From JAKAGZ01 sp963772675 (GTDB taxonomy: Bacteria; Bacteroidota; Ignavibacteria; Ignavibacteriales; Ignavibacteriaceae): a stretch of DNA of 64,000 nt. The position numbers and the translations under genes were made by a program. This document shows, piece after piece, positions 45,643 to 55,056 of this stretch; the first letter of the stretch is position 1; every line of letters starts with the position of its first letter. The DNA is taken from the NCBI GenBank assembly GCA_963772675.1, contig CAVYYF010000003.1, forward strand, positions 62,001 through 126,000, in the 5' to 3' direction. The notes beneath the pieces were generated by a model, which searched no databases, was not told the DNA's origin, and saw only the letters and a list, made by a program, of their open reading frames with translations.

Positions 45643-46078
45643 CTGTTAAAGTTACCGGACCATCATTCATTATTTTTACAAGCATCATTGCACCGAACTT
45701 CCCGGTTTTAACTTTTCCTTCCTCTATATTGTTCTTCACTCTTTCAATAAATTTTTCATAAAGTGGAATTGCTTCTTCAGGTCTTGCAGCATCTGTAAAT
45801 CCCGGACGATTTCCTTTTGCTGTATCACCATATAAAGTGAATTGAGAAATTATCAAAGCTTCTCCGTTTATATCTTTGATCGATAAATTCATTTTCTCAT
45901 TTTCGTCTTCAAATATTCTAAGGTTCGAACATTTGTCAGCCACATAAATCACATCTACTTCAGTGTCGCCTTTCTTAATTCCCAGCAGGATAACCATTCC
46001 TCTGCCAATTTCTGCTGAATAATTTTCTTTTTCAATAAATACTCTACCTTCAGAAACCCTTTGTACAAGCGCTCTCAA
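45626..46078 (-). CDS. dtd: D-aminoacyl-tRNA deacylase
   Basis: Removes D-amino acids and glycine mischarged onto tRNA. 150 residues with SQFTLYGDTAKGNRPGF and the Gly-cisPro motif GPVTLTVES. The start overlaps prmC by 4 nt. Confidence 0.95.
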   Translation of the reverse strand: MRALVQRVSEGRVFIEKENYSAEIGRGMVILLGIKKGDTEVDVIYVADKCSNLRIFEDENEKMNLSIKDINGEALIISQFTLYGDTAKGNRPGFTDAARPEEAIPLYEKFIERVKNNIEEGKVKTGKFGAMMLVKIMNDGPVTLTVESKR

Positions 46079-46929
46079 GTTAAAACTCCTTTGACAACTC
46101 TTTCGATGTTGGAGTAGTCTTTAAAGATTTCAATATCAGAAAAACTATTCTGAATCAAAATAGTCTTAACTTCTTCAGCTTGTCCCATTCCAACCTCAAA
46201 AAATAATTTGCCATTTTTATTCAACAATGTTTGAGCCTTTTTTGATATTTCACTGTAGAAATTCAGCCCATCCTTATTATCGGTTAACGCAATCTTTGGC
46301 TCGTGATCTTTTAATTCAGGACTCAATCCCGAATAGTCGTTAATTGAAACATAAGGTGGATTTGATACTATCAGGTCGAAATTACTTTCGTTAAATCCCT
46401 GCTCATTCACAAAATCAATTTTATAAAAACTGATCTGACCATTTATATTATTCAGCTCTGAATTCTCTTCAGCTACTTCAATAGCATCTTCACTTATATC
46501 TATTGCAGTTAAGGTTGAATTCGAAAGATTTTTAGCAAGAGAAACAGCTATATTTCCGCTTCCGGTTCCGATGTCAAGGATTTTTAGAGAGTCTTCTTTG
46601 TTTACGCTTTCAAGTATCTTTTCGATTAATAATTCGGTCTCAGGGCGCGGTATGAGAACGGAGGGATTAACTTTAAATTCCAGCCCATAAAATTCCACTG
46701 TTCCGACTATGTATTGCAATGGTTCTGTTTTACCTCTTCTCACTATGAGTTCACGGTAAATATCAGTCTCATTTTCTTTTAATGGTCTGTCAAATGCCAG
46801 ATAAAGATCAAGTCTTTTGCATTTAAGAACGTGGGCAAGCAAATGTTCCGCATTTGTCCGGGGAGATTCAATATTTTTCTTTTCGAGAAATTCTGTGCTT
46901 CGATTTATAGCTTCTAAAACTGTAAGCAT
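46075..46929 (-). CDS. prmC: peptide chain release factor N5-glutamine methyltransferase
   Basis: Methylates the GGQ glutamine of release factors. 284 residues: N-terminal helical domain, PLQYIVGTVEFYGLEF, SAM-binding LDIGTGSGNIAVSLA and catalytic NPPYV. First gene of the run prmC-dtd-metalloenzyme-comEC. Confidence 0.95.
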   Translation of the reverse strand: MLTVLEAINRSTEFLEKKNIESPRTNAEHLLAHVLKCKRLDLYLAFDRPLKENETDIYRELIVRRGKTEPLQYIVGTVEFYGLEFKVNPSVLIPRPETELLIEKILESVNKEDSLKILDIGTGSGNIAVSLAKNLSNSTLTAIDISEDAIEVAEENSELNNINGQISFYKIDFVNEQGFNESNFDLIVSNPPYVSINDYSGLSPELKDHEPKIALTDNKDGLNFYSEISKKAQTLLNKNGKLFFEVGMGQAEEVKTILIQNSFSDIEIFKDYSNIERVVKGVLT

Positions 46930-47049
46930 AGATTATGAACTAAATAAAAGGAATTTATATATTCGATATGAATAATTATCCCCGACTACTATTTATTATT
47001 ACAAAGATAATAAAATTTTATAAGTATTACGGAATAATCACTATGGATA

Positions 47050-48084
47050 TCAAGCTAAACTTTTTTTGAGAATATGAATATTATCTATCTCAGATGGATC
47101 CTTGCCCCTTAAAATAGCAGCATAATATGTTATCCAATCACACAAATAAATCATATCCAGCAGTCGGACCTTAAATTCATTCTCCTTGCTCTGGATATTT
47201 ATCACGTCAGCTTTACTCTTTTTAATAATCTCAGAAGTAATCTTAAACCTTTTCTTTACCTGCGAATGGTAACCTTTATCAAGGACGTTAAATACCTTGG
47301 TTTGGAATTGCTTCTCGTGGAATGTTTCCCAGCCAATCACTTCATTGTGATTTAATTCCGGGAATAGATTATGAAAAGCATGCAGTTTTGAGTTTTCATT
47401 CAACTGACATTTAAATCTATAACCAACGGCTGAAGTGACATCTGCTACTGAATAAATTACAGGTATAAACCCTAAAGTATCCGAAGCGATCTTATAAGCA
47501 TAATTTCCCTCTTTACTGTATTCTTTCCCTTTGACTCTCCATAGTGAAATTATTTTCTTTACAACCTTCCCCTGCTCGGAAATAAGTTCGATTTCCTGGA
47601 AAACTTTAAGCAACGAGAAGAATCCTAGACCTAAAGCATAACGCGGTTGATATCCTTTTTTCAATTTCACTACAGGAATATTATTCTCTTTAGCTATCTT
47701 TCCTACAGTCCCCCCGGTTGTGATGGCAACAATTGAACATTTTTTCTTTATGCCTTTTTTAATTACCTCTATCGTCTCCTCCGTATTTCCTGAATAAGAA
47801 GATGCGATTAATAAAGTATCTTTATTTACAGATGCAGGTAGAGAATAATTCCTGTTCACACTATAAGGCACTTTTAATTCATTACCTAAATAATTCTGAA
47901 GAAGGTCTCCACTTATAGCGGAACCACCTAGTCCTGAAACAATTATTGATGAAAAGGTTTTGCCTTTGAGCTCTTTAAAATTGATTTTATTATTCCAGGC
48001 AAATTCAATTTGTTCAAAAGAATTTACGAGCACATCAAACTGATTTTCCGGATCGTAATTTGAGACGTAATCATTTATCTTCAT
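47050..48084 (-). CDS. bifunctional phosphoglucose/phosphomannose isomerase
   Basis: A 344-residue SIS-domain isomerase of the archaeal/Chlorobi-type family. VSGLGGSAISGDLLQNYLG and SSYSGNTEETIE are the sugar-phosphate loops of the first SIS domain; NHNEVIGWE holds the catalytic Glu. Interconverts glucose-6-P or mannose-6-P with fructose-6-P. It follows ptsI by 6 nt. Confidence 0.92.
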   Translation of the reverse strand: MKINDYVSNYDPENQFDVLVNSFEQIEFAWNNKINFKELKGKTFSSIIVSGLGGSAISGDLLQNYLGNELKVPYSVNRNYSLPASVNKDTLLIASSYSGNTEETIEVIKKGIKKKCSIVAITTGGTVGKIAKENNIPVVKLKKGYQPRYALGLGFFSLLKVFQEIELISEQGKVVKKIISLWRVKGKEYSKEGNYAYKIASDTLGFIPVIYSVADVTSAVGYRFKCQLNENSKLHAFHNLFPELNHNEVIGWETFHEKQFQTKVFNVLDKGYHSQVKKRFKITSEIIKKSKADVINIQSKENEFKVRLLDMIYLCDWITYYAAILRGKDPSEIDNIHILKKSLA

Positions 48085-48090
48085 AACATC

Positions 48091-49857
48091 CTATATTATA
48101 TTCCTGGTTCTGGTAATTTCATTTTCTACAAAGAATTTCTCAATTTCCTTTAATACTTCATCCTGGGTCGAAAAAGTTAGACACTTTTCGGCCATTTTCT
48201 TAGCCTTTGTATATGACATACTTCTGATTATTCTTTTAATATACGGAATTGTTGAAGGTGAAATACTTAATGAATCCAATCCTAATCCTACAAGCAAAGG
48301 AATTGCTAAAGTATCTGCCGCCATTTCTCCGCAAAGACTTACCGGGATATTCTGTTTCTTACCGTCAATAACTATGTGATTTAATGTCCTGATCACTGAT
48401 GGATTAAATTCCTGATAAAGATCGGATACGAGATCATTGCCTCTGTCCACCGCCATCAAATATTGAATTAAATCATTAGTACCGATACTTAAAAAATCGA
48501 CCTCTTTCGCAAATTCGGAAGTCATTACTGCAGCAGAAGGGACCTCAACCATTATACCTATTTTTATATCCTTGTCATATTTAATTTTTTCCTGCTTTAA
48601 TTCGTGCTTGCAAAGCTCAAAAAGCTCTTTCGATTTCCTGATCTCACTTGTTACAGAAACCATCGGCAACATAAATTGGATATTCTTATTTTTACTAGCT
48701 TTCAGGACTGCTCTTATCTGAGTTTTAAATAGTTTTTGGTTTTCAAGTAACAGCCTTATCCCACGTAAACCGAGAAATGGATTAGGCTCAACAAAATCCA
48801 AAAATTTGAATTTGTCTCCCCCTATATCAAACGCTCGAATTATTAACGGGTTAGGGTAAATTCTCGAAGCCATTTTATGATATATTTCTGCTTGTTCATC
48901 CTCGGTAGGAATATCGCCAAGCTCTTCGAGCACTTGTTCTGTTCTGAATAACCCAATCCCTTTTGCGCCACTCGTAACAACTAAATCTATCTCACCGGAA
49001 ACATCAACGTTTGCCAATAATTGAATCTCCCGGCCATCGTTTGTCATGGCGGGCTTTTCCTTTAATTCCTCAAGCCCTTTTTGGAGATTAATAAGCCTTT
49101 CAATTTTTCCCCGGAAGAATTCTTTTTGCTCTTCGGTTGGATTAACTATAATATATCCGTGAAAACCATCAACTATTAAAGTATCCCCTTCCTTTATAGT
49201 CAGTGTAGCATTGTGACAACCAACTACTGCGGGTATGTTCAGAGATCTCGAAATAATTGCCGCGTGTGAAGTTAAGCCGCCGTGATCTGTAACAAATCCT
49301 TTTGCATTACTTCTCGAAAGTAAGATCGTGTCAGCCGGAGTAATGGAATTACTCACCACAATAACATCGTTTGTAATTTTTGATTGCCATCTTTTTTTCT
49401 GCAGGTTCCTGATAATCCTGTTTTTTATATCTTCAATATCGTGAGCCCGTTCGACCATATAGGACTCGTGTGCGTTAACCATCATATGCTGATATTTGGA
49501 GATCTCATCATCAACAATAAATTCCGGCTGCTTTTTCTCACTTTCAACACGTTTTATTATATTTTCAATTAATATCGGATCATCCAGAATCATCATTTGT
49601 GCTTCAAAAATTGCGGCACGATTCTCTTCCATTTTCTCTTTGGCAATAGAGAATATTTTATTCAATTCCTTCTTTGATTTGTTAAGGGCCTCCTGAAGGT
49701 TCTGCTTTGCTTCATCTATATCTGTAATGGTTGCATTACTTATTACTAATCTCTCTTTACTAAAAAGATATGCCTTTGCAATAACAATTCCTGGAGCGGC
49801 AGCGATCCCGGAAATCTTATTACCAGCTTCTTTAAATATTTGCTTGAATGTTTTCAA
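48091..49857 (-). CDS. ptsI: PTS enzyme I (phosphoenolpyruvate-protein phosphotransferase)
   Basis: Takes phosphate from PEP and gives it to HPr. 588 residues. Active-site His198 in GGLTSHAAIISR; PEP-binding LFRTEQVLEEL, LRGIRLLLEN and GTNDLIQYLMAVDRGN; catalytic Cys in VSLCGEMA. It overlaps ptsH by 4 nt. No enzyme II component is in the window. Confidence 0.95.
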   Translation of the reverse strand: MKTFKQIFKEAGNKISGIAAAPGIVIAKAYLFSKERLVISNATITDIDEAKQNLQEALNKSKKELNKIFSIAKEKMEENRAAIFEAQMMILDDPILIENIIKRVESEKKQPEFIVDDEISKYQHMMVNAHESYMVERAHDIEDIKNRIIRNLQKKRWQSKITNDVIVVSNSITPADTILLSRSNAKGFVTDHGGLTSHAAIISRSLNIPAVVGCHNATLTIKEGDTLIVDGFHGYIIVNPTEEQKEFFRGKIERLINLQKGLEELKEKPAMTNDGREIQLLANVDVSGEIDLVVTSGAKGIGLFRTEQVLEELGDIPTEDEQAEIYHKMASRIYPNPLIIRAFDIGGDKFKFLDFVEPNPFLGLRGIRLLLENQKLFKTQIRAVLKASKNKNIQFMLPMVSVTSEIRKSKELFELCKHELKQEKIKYDKDIKIGIMVEVPSAAVMTSEFAKEVDFLSIGTNDLIQYLMAVDRGNDLVSDLYQEFNPSVIRTLNHIVIDGKKQNIPVSLCGEMAADTLAIPLLVGLGLDSLSISPSTIPYIKRIIRSMSYTKAKKMAEKCLTFSTQDEVLKEIEKFFVENEITRTRNII

Positions 49858-50120
49858 AGTTCATCAAATCCCTTCTTAAAGTAATCGATTATTTCAGCGG
49901 CTGCTTCCTTTTCGTCTTCTCCGTCAAATGTCAGGATAATTTCCGAACCCATCTCGGCTGCAAGCGTCATAACCCCAATTATACTTTTACCATTAATGCT
50001 TATCCCATCTTTCGCAATAGTAAATTCACATTTATATTTTGATGCAAGTTTAACTATTGTAGCAGCAGGACGAGTATGTAATCCTGCTTTATTTATAATC
50101 ATTATTTTCTCTTCAATCAT
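49854..50120 (-). CDS. ptsH: PTS phosphocarrier HPr
   Basis: 88 residues. His15 (AGLHTRPAA) is phosphorylated by enzyme I; Ser46 with its context NGKSIIGVMTLAA is kept, so regulation by HPr kinase/phosphorylase is possible. Starts within the stop of the prenyl synthase gene. Confidence 0.95.
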   Translation of the reverse strand: MIEEKIMIINKAGLHTRPAATIVKLASKYKCEFTIAKDGISINGKSIIGVMTLAAEMGSEIILTFDGEDEKEAAAEIIDYFKKGFDEL

Positions 50121-51115
50121 TATTTGTTTCTGTTTATTAAATAGTCCGCAAGTTTATGAAAAAGTTCCCTGTCCTCTTTACTTTTCAAGACAGCCAGTTG
50201 CTTCAAAGCTCGATTAGTATAGTTTTTAATTTCTTTCTTAGCATCTTCAATTACACCAAGTCTGCGGTATATTCTTTGATATTCAGAAATTTTATTTTTT
50301 TTAACCCCCTTATTTTCAATTACTAATTTTAATAATTTCTTATCGTTGCCTTTTGCTTTTTCAAGGGATTTCAGGAAAAGGAATGTTTTCTTGCCTTCCC
50401 TTAGATCACCGCCCACAAATTTCCCAAACTTGGTTTCATCCGCAACAGCATCGAGTAAGTCATCCTGTATTTGAAAAGCCATCCCTATATTACGTCCAAA
50501 ATTAGCAAGCGCATTAATTTCTCTTTTTGTCCCGTTGCCAATATAACCACCTACTGTACAGCACATCTCAATCATTTCAGCAGTCTTTTTACGTATCATT
50601 AATTTATATCCAGGAATAGTAACATTTTTCTTCAGTTCAAATTCTTTATCAAGGCTTTGTCCTTCGCAGACTTCCACAAGACCTTTTGTGAACGCAGCCA
50701 TAACCGGTTTACAATTTAATTTTAAATCCTTTAATAAACTTTCATACGCAACCGAAAGAAGGCTATCACCTGCAAGTATTGCAGTGCTTAGATCATATCT
50801 TTTGTGCAAAGTTGCCAGTCCACGTCTTTTTTCAGCATTATCCATTATGTCATCGTGAACCAGGGTAAAATTATGCAGCAACTCAACAGCAACCGCAGCA
50901 TTGTAGGAATCCGCAAACTTCCCTCCTGTCGCTCTGGTAGAAAAAAGGACAAGCATTGGCCTTATTCTCTTCCCGGAACTTTCAAGAATATATGATCCCG
51001 GTTTATAAAGTGATCCAGGCTGTCGGTTTTTGAGTAATGCCCTAAGTCTCTTATCTATCTTTTTTCTTTCTATTTCATAAATAGAATTAAATTTTGCTTC
51101 TGTTTTCAATATCAA
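50120..51115 (-). CDS. polyprenyl (trans-isoprenyl) diphosphate synthase
   Basis: Builds long prenyl diphosphates, most likely for the menaquinone side chain. 331 residues with both aspartate motifs: first LVHDDIMDNAEKRRG and second FQIQDDLLD. The residue set before the first motif (AVAVELLHNFT) has no bulky stop residue at once visible, so chain length is not assigned. Overlaps idi by 4 nt. Confidence 0.93.
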   Translation of the reverse strand: MILKTEAKFNSIYEIERKKIDKRLRALLKNRQPGSLYKPGSYILESSGKRIRPMLVLFSTRATGGKFADSYNAAVAVELLHNFTLVHDDIMDNAEKRRGLATLHKRYDLSTAILAGDSLLSVAYESLLKDLKLNCKPVMAAFTKGLVEVCEGQSLDKEFELKKNVTIPGYKLMIRKKTAEMIEMCCTVGGYIGNGTKREINALANFGRNIGMAFQIQDDLLDAVADETKFGKFVGGDLREGKKTFLFLKSLEKAKGNDKKLLKLVIENKGVKKNKISEYQRIYRRLGVIEDAKKEIKNYTNRALKQLAVLKSKEDRELFHKLADYLINRNK

Positions 51116-52161
51116 TAAAGTTCGTTTTTATGAATTAAATTATTCCTGTTTTTGAAATCGTGTAGGTTTTGGGATCCTGTTAAAAACATTATTTTTTTTA
51201 CGTCTTCAAACCATTCCTCTATCATTTTTATTACTCCATCAACGCCGTTTTTATCTAATGTCTGCAATATAGTTCTTGCCGATGCTACAAGATCAACACC
51301 AAATGCAAGTGCTTTTGCTACATCAAACGCAGAATTTATGCCTCCTGATCCAATTAAAATAAACTCGTTGTATTCTTTTAATGGGGCAATCTGCTTTATA
51401 CAATATGCAGTCGGTAACCCCCAATCCCAAAAATCATCATGATCAGTTACACCGCTTCTCAACATTTCAACTCCTGACCAGCTTGTTCCTCCTGCACCTG
51501 CTACATCTATGCCTTTAATTCCGGCTTCTAATAATTTCTGTACAGCTTTTTTCGAAATACCTGAACCCACCTCTTTAACTATTACAGGAACCTTCAAAGT
51601 CTCTGTTAGCTTTTGCAATTTTTTGAGCAACCCTGTAAAATCAGGATTTCCTTCAGGTTGAAAAAGCTCCTGCAGCGGATTAAGGTGAATTACCATTGCA
51701 TCAGCTTTGATAATATCAACAAGATAGCTAACTTTGTTCGGTGTTTTTAATTTAACAACTTCTGAGGCTCCAAGATTCCCTAAAACCGGAATTTTCGGAG
51801 CATTCTTCCTGATTATTTGGTAGGTCTCAAGATATTTATCATTTTCAAGTGCCTGCCTCTGGCTTCCGACTCCCATTGGAATATTTAACTCCTGTGCGGC
51901 TATTGCCAGTTGAGCATTTATATTTCCCGCTACCGATGTTCCGCCCGTCATGCAGGAAATCATAAAAGGATAGCTTATATTTTTATTAAAGAACTGTGTT
52001 GTAAAGTCTATCTTTTTAATATCAACTTCAGTGATTGCGTAATGCTCGAATTCATAGTTTTCGAAGCCGGTTGTTTTCTTTTTGAAAGCCACCTTGTCAG
52101 TCAGGCATAAATTGATGTGCGCCTTTTTCCTCTTCGAAGTTGAATCGCTGTTTTTTGACAT
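51112..52161 (-). CDS. fni: type 2 isopentenyl-diphosphate delta-isomerase
   Basis: An FMN-dependent isomerase of IPP and DMAPP. 349 residues; MTGGTSVAGNIN, GSQRQALEN, DAMVIHLNPLQELFQPEGN and GSGGINSAFDVAKALA are the FMN and substrate loops. Head gene of the run fni, prenyl synthase, ptsH, ptsI and pgi/pmi. Confidence 0.95.
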   Translation of the reverse strand: MSKNSDSTSKRKKAHINLCLTDKVAFKKKTTGFENYEFEHYAITEVDIKKIDFTTQFFNKNISYPFMISCMTGGTSVAGNINAQLAIAAQELNIPMGVGSQRQALENDKYLETYQIIRKNAPKIPVLGNLGASEVVKLKTPNKVSYLVDIIKADAMVIHLNPLQELFQPEGNPDFTGLLKKLQKLTETLKVPVIVKEVGSGISKKAVQKLLEAGIKGIDVAGAGGTSWSGVEMLRSGVTDHDDFWDWGLPTAYCIKQIAPLKEYNEFILIGSGGINSAFDVAKALAFGVDLVASARTILQTLDKNGVDGVIKMIEEWFEDVKKIMFLTGSQNLHDFKNRNNLIHKNELY

Positions 52162-52307
52162 AAATACTTTTTCGAACTAAAGTTGAAAAATCTATATGAC
52201 AAGATATTAAATAAAAATTAAATTATCCCATTTAAGCTATTTGTACAAAATGAGTTAAACTATGAAAGTAAAAGTAAGTACGATAATATTTGTGGAATTT
52301 AACTTTT

Positions 52308-54131
52308 TCAGAACGACCGAAATTCATTCTCATTCAGGTACAATTTGTGGACTGTTGTTCTGCCCCGGAGTGAATTCGTTAGAATAATCTCTTCACAGCT
52401 TAAAAGATCTTTCATATATAAGGTTCCCTCTACCGCGTTCATATCGCTTGAAAGCCACTGTTTCCTTTCGATTCCCGGCAGCAAGCCGCAATTTACAGCA
52501 GGAGTGATCCATCTGTCTGCCTGTTTCGCAAAAATATTTGAGATTGCTCCCTCTGCAAGCTGCCCTTTTTCATTTAAAAATATGACATCAAAAAAGCCTT
52601 TTGCTGAAGACTGCCCGAATTCATCGTTATATAAAATTCTGTTGTCGGTTTTGAAGTATTGAAAAGGATTTTCAGAAGAAACTTTTTTCTCCGAAATTAT
52701 AATTTTTATTTCTTCAGGTGATACCGGGTAATCCTTTATAAGGATATTAATTTTTCCCAATTTATTTAAAGTTAATTTTATCTGCTTTTTACAATTTAAT
52801 TCATTTATAACGGTAGAGAGTTTTCTCCTTATCTTTTTGTCATTATAACAAAATAAAAAGTATTCTGCCGATTTCTTTAATCTCTTCAGGTGGTTTTCCA
52901 ATTGATAAATCTCACCGTTTTCATATCTCATCGTTTCAAAAAGCTGGAACTCTTCCAGTGCATTTGTCAGGAACCTGCTTTTTAATAAAGTCTCTTCATA
53001 TTCTTTATGCGGATCGCTGTCCCAGACTACTCCGCTTCCCAATCCTATTTCACCTCTACCTTCTTTATCAATCTCAATAGTACGAATAGCTACATTAAAA
53101 ATTGATTCGTTTTTTTTCACGATTCCAATTGCCCCTGTGTAAATCCCTCTACTTTCAGACTCAAGTGATTTAATGATATTCATTGTCCTTATCTTTGGCG
53201 CCCCGGTGATTGAACCGCATGGAAAAATATTTTTTATAATTTCAGGGAGTTTTGCATTCTTCTTCAAAGTTGCTTCTATATCGGATACCATCTGGTAGAG
53301 CGATTCATATTTTTCAATTTTGCATAATTTGTTTACCTTTACTTTTCCGTACTGACTTATTCTACCAAGGTCATTCCTTAACAGATCAACTATCATTAAA
53401 TTTTCGGCTTTATCTTTTTCGCTTTTTTCAAGCTTATATTTTTGTAATTCATCTTCACGAATATTTACTCCCCGGCTGATTGTTCCTTTCATCGGACTGG
53501 TTTTTATCTTTTGTCCGTATTGCTCAAAGAATAGTTCAGGTGAAAGTGATATAATAATTTTATCACCAAGATTTATGATAGCTGAGTATTTTGCCGATTG
53601 ATTGAATAAAAGCGTCTTATACAAATCTACAAGATCGCCATTAAATTTAAATTTACCTTTAACAGTATAGTTCACCTGGTATGTGTTGCCCTCCTCAATA
53701 TATTTTTTGATTTTTTTTATATCAGAGAGATATTTCTTCTTTGATGTGTTTAATTTGAATGAAGATACCGTGAGCTGTTCTTCAACTGGGCAAATTTTAA
53801 TATTTTTAGAACTAATCGTTTTAATATTTTTTTTATCGAATAAAAAGCCCTGTAATATTTTCTTATTATTATATTTTAAATATCCCTGTAATTTTTTCTC
53901 GTAACAATAACCTGCTTCATAATCTATAAGACAGTAACCCCAACTTTTACTCGTTATCGAATTATAAAATTTAGTTATAGCAGAATTTATTGTCTTACAA
54001 CTGGCTGAAGTGAATAGCTTCTTCGGAGATTTGAAATGATAGCATTTGCTGTTTTTGTGTATGGGAGGAGTATAAAAAAAAGCAGACCCTTTTGTTTCCA
54101 GGACCTGCTTTATTATCTCTTCAATATTCAT
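52308..54131 (-). CDS. pabB: fused aminodeoxychorismate synthase I / aminodeoxychorismate lyase
   Basis: Two steps of p-aminobenzoate synthesis in one 607-residue chain. The PabB chorismate-binding part (residues about 1-380) has TSPMKGTISRG, IMIVDLLRNDLGRIS and CGSITGAPKIRTM and ends with GSGVVWDSDPHKEYEET. The PabC-type PLP part (about 390-607) opens with ELFETMRYENGEIYQLENHL, shows a likely PLP lysine in YFKTDNRILYN and ends with GAISNIFA..GLLPGIERK. No pabA is adjacent. Confidence 0.93.
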   Translation of the reverse strand: MNIEEIIKQVLETKGSAFFYTPPIHKNSKCYHFKSPKKLFTSASCKTINSAITKFYNSITSKSWGYCLIDYEAGYCYEKKLQGYLKYNNKKILQGFLFDKKNIKTISSKNIKICPVEEQLTVSSFKLNTSKKKYLSDIKKIKKYIEEGNTYQVNYTVKGKFKFNGDLVDLYKTLLFNQSAKYSAIINLGDKIIISLSPELFFEQYGQKIKTSPMKGTISRGVNIREDELQKYKLEKSEKDKAENLMIVDLLRNDLGRISQYGKVKVNKLCKIEKYESLYQMVSDIEATLKKNAKLPEIIKNIFPCGSITGAPKIRTMNIIKSLESESRGIYTGAIGIVKKNESIFNVAIRTIEIDKEGRGEIGLGSGVVWDSDPHKEYEETLLKSRFLTNALEEFQLFETMRYENGEIYQLENHLKRLKKSAEYFLFCYNDKKIRRKLSTVINELNCKKQIKLTLNKLGKINILIKDYPVSPEEIKIIISEKKVSSENPFQYFKTDNRILYNDEFGQSSAKGFFDVIFLNEKGQLAEGAISNIFAKQADRWITPAVNCGLLPGIERKQWLSSDMNAVEGTLYMKDLLSCEEIILTNSLRGRTTVHKLYLNENEFRSF

Positions 54132-54171
54132 AACGAAATTTAATATTTCGTTATTTCACAATCTATATCAA

Positions 54172-54819
54172 TCAAAAATTTGGCAAATCGTCAGATATAT
54201 TGGGAAAATCATCAGAATCAACAGAAGAATCTTCCGGGGTGGCTGCGGAAGCCATTTCGTCAGCTTTTACTTTCATCTCTTCCATTGGAACATCCCGAAA
54301 ATGTGTACCGAAACTCCATTTATGTCCAAACGGATCAATCAGTGTGCCTGCCCTGTCGCCATAGAATTTATCCTCAACCGGTTGTTCTTCTTTTGCACCT
54401 TCACTCAACGCTTTTCTGAAAAATGAATCTACATCCTTAACGTAGATGTAAAACCCAACCGGGCTTCCGCCCAGTGAAGAAGGGCTAACCGCACCCATCT
54501 CAGGATACTCATCAGCTATCATAAAATTGGATTTACCAATTTTAAATTCTGCATGCCCGATCTTTCCTCCTGGCGCGTCAAATCTGTAAAGTTCCACAGC
54601 ACCAAAAGCACGCTTGTAAAAATCAAGAGCCGCAACACCATTATTAACAATTATGTATGGAGTTGCTTTTTCATATCCGGTTGGTATTGCCTGTAATTTT
54701 TTAACTTTTAGCGCTTTTACTGCAACTTTAACTTTTTTACGTGCGGCAGGCTTTGCCGTTTTAGTTGCCTTTTTTACAGCTTTCTTCACGGCTTTTTTTG
54801 ATGTCTTTTTCTTTGCCAT
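54172..54819 (-). CDS. VOC/PhnB-like protein with histone-H1-like lysine-rich N-terminus
   Basis: The start at 54819 (MAKKKTSKK) is preferred over an upstream ATG at 54861, which adds 14 hydrophobic residues. The first 40 residues are almost all Lys, Ala and Thr in KKAVKKA-type repeats, as in bacterial histone-like tails. The rest is a single VOC domain (TPYIIVNNGVAALDFYKRAFGA..IADEYPEMGA..DPFGHKWSFGTH), close to PhnB/glyoxalase-like proteins. The combination suggests nucleic-acid association of a small-molecule-binding domain, but this is inference. Confidence 0.82.
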   Translation of the reverse strand: MAKKKTSKKAVKKAVKKATKTAKPAARKKVKVAVKALKVKKLQAIPTGYEKATPYIIVNNGVAALDFYKRAFGAVELYRFDAPGGKIGHAEFKIGKSNFMIADEYPEMGAVSPSSLGGSPVGFYIYVKDVDSFFRKALSEGAKEEQPVEDKFYGDRAGTLIDPFGHKWSFGTHFRDVPMEEMKVKADEMASAATPEDSSVDSDDFPNISDDLPNF

Positions 54820-55056
54820 AGTAATGTTCCTTATGATAAATGTTAATATATTTTTTAACAAAAAATAGAACTATAACCAGAATTCGTAATTATCTATTGA
54901 GCAACTTAGTACTGGAAGAGATGTATGAACGAAAACTATTTAATTAAATTTTAATTGGCAATAAAATTATGATTGAAGTTCACTTCAAAAATGCTTCTTG
55001 TCTGTAGATTGAATCATTTTTCGGGGAAATGAGCAACTTATAAAGCTTCAACATTC

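Noticed and set aside
54740..54820. A-rich/T-rich periodic run as a structural DNA element
   Set aside because: It is the codon pattern of the Lys-rich N-terminus of the VOC protein.
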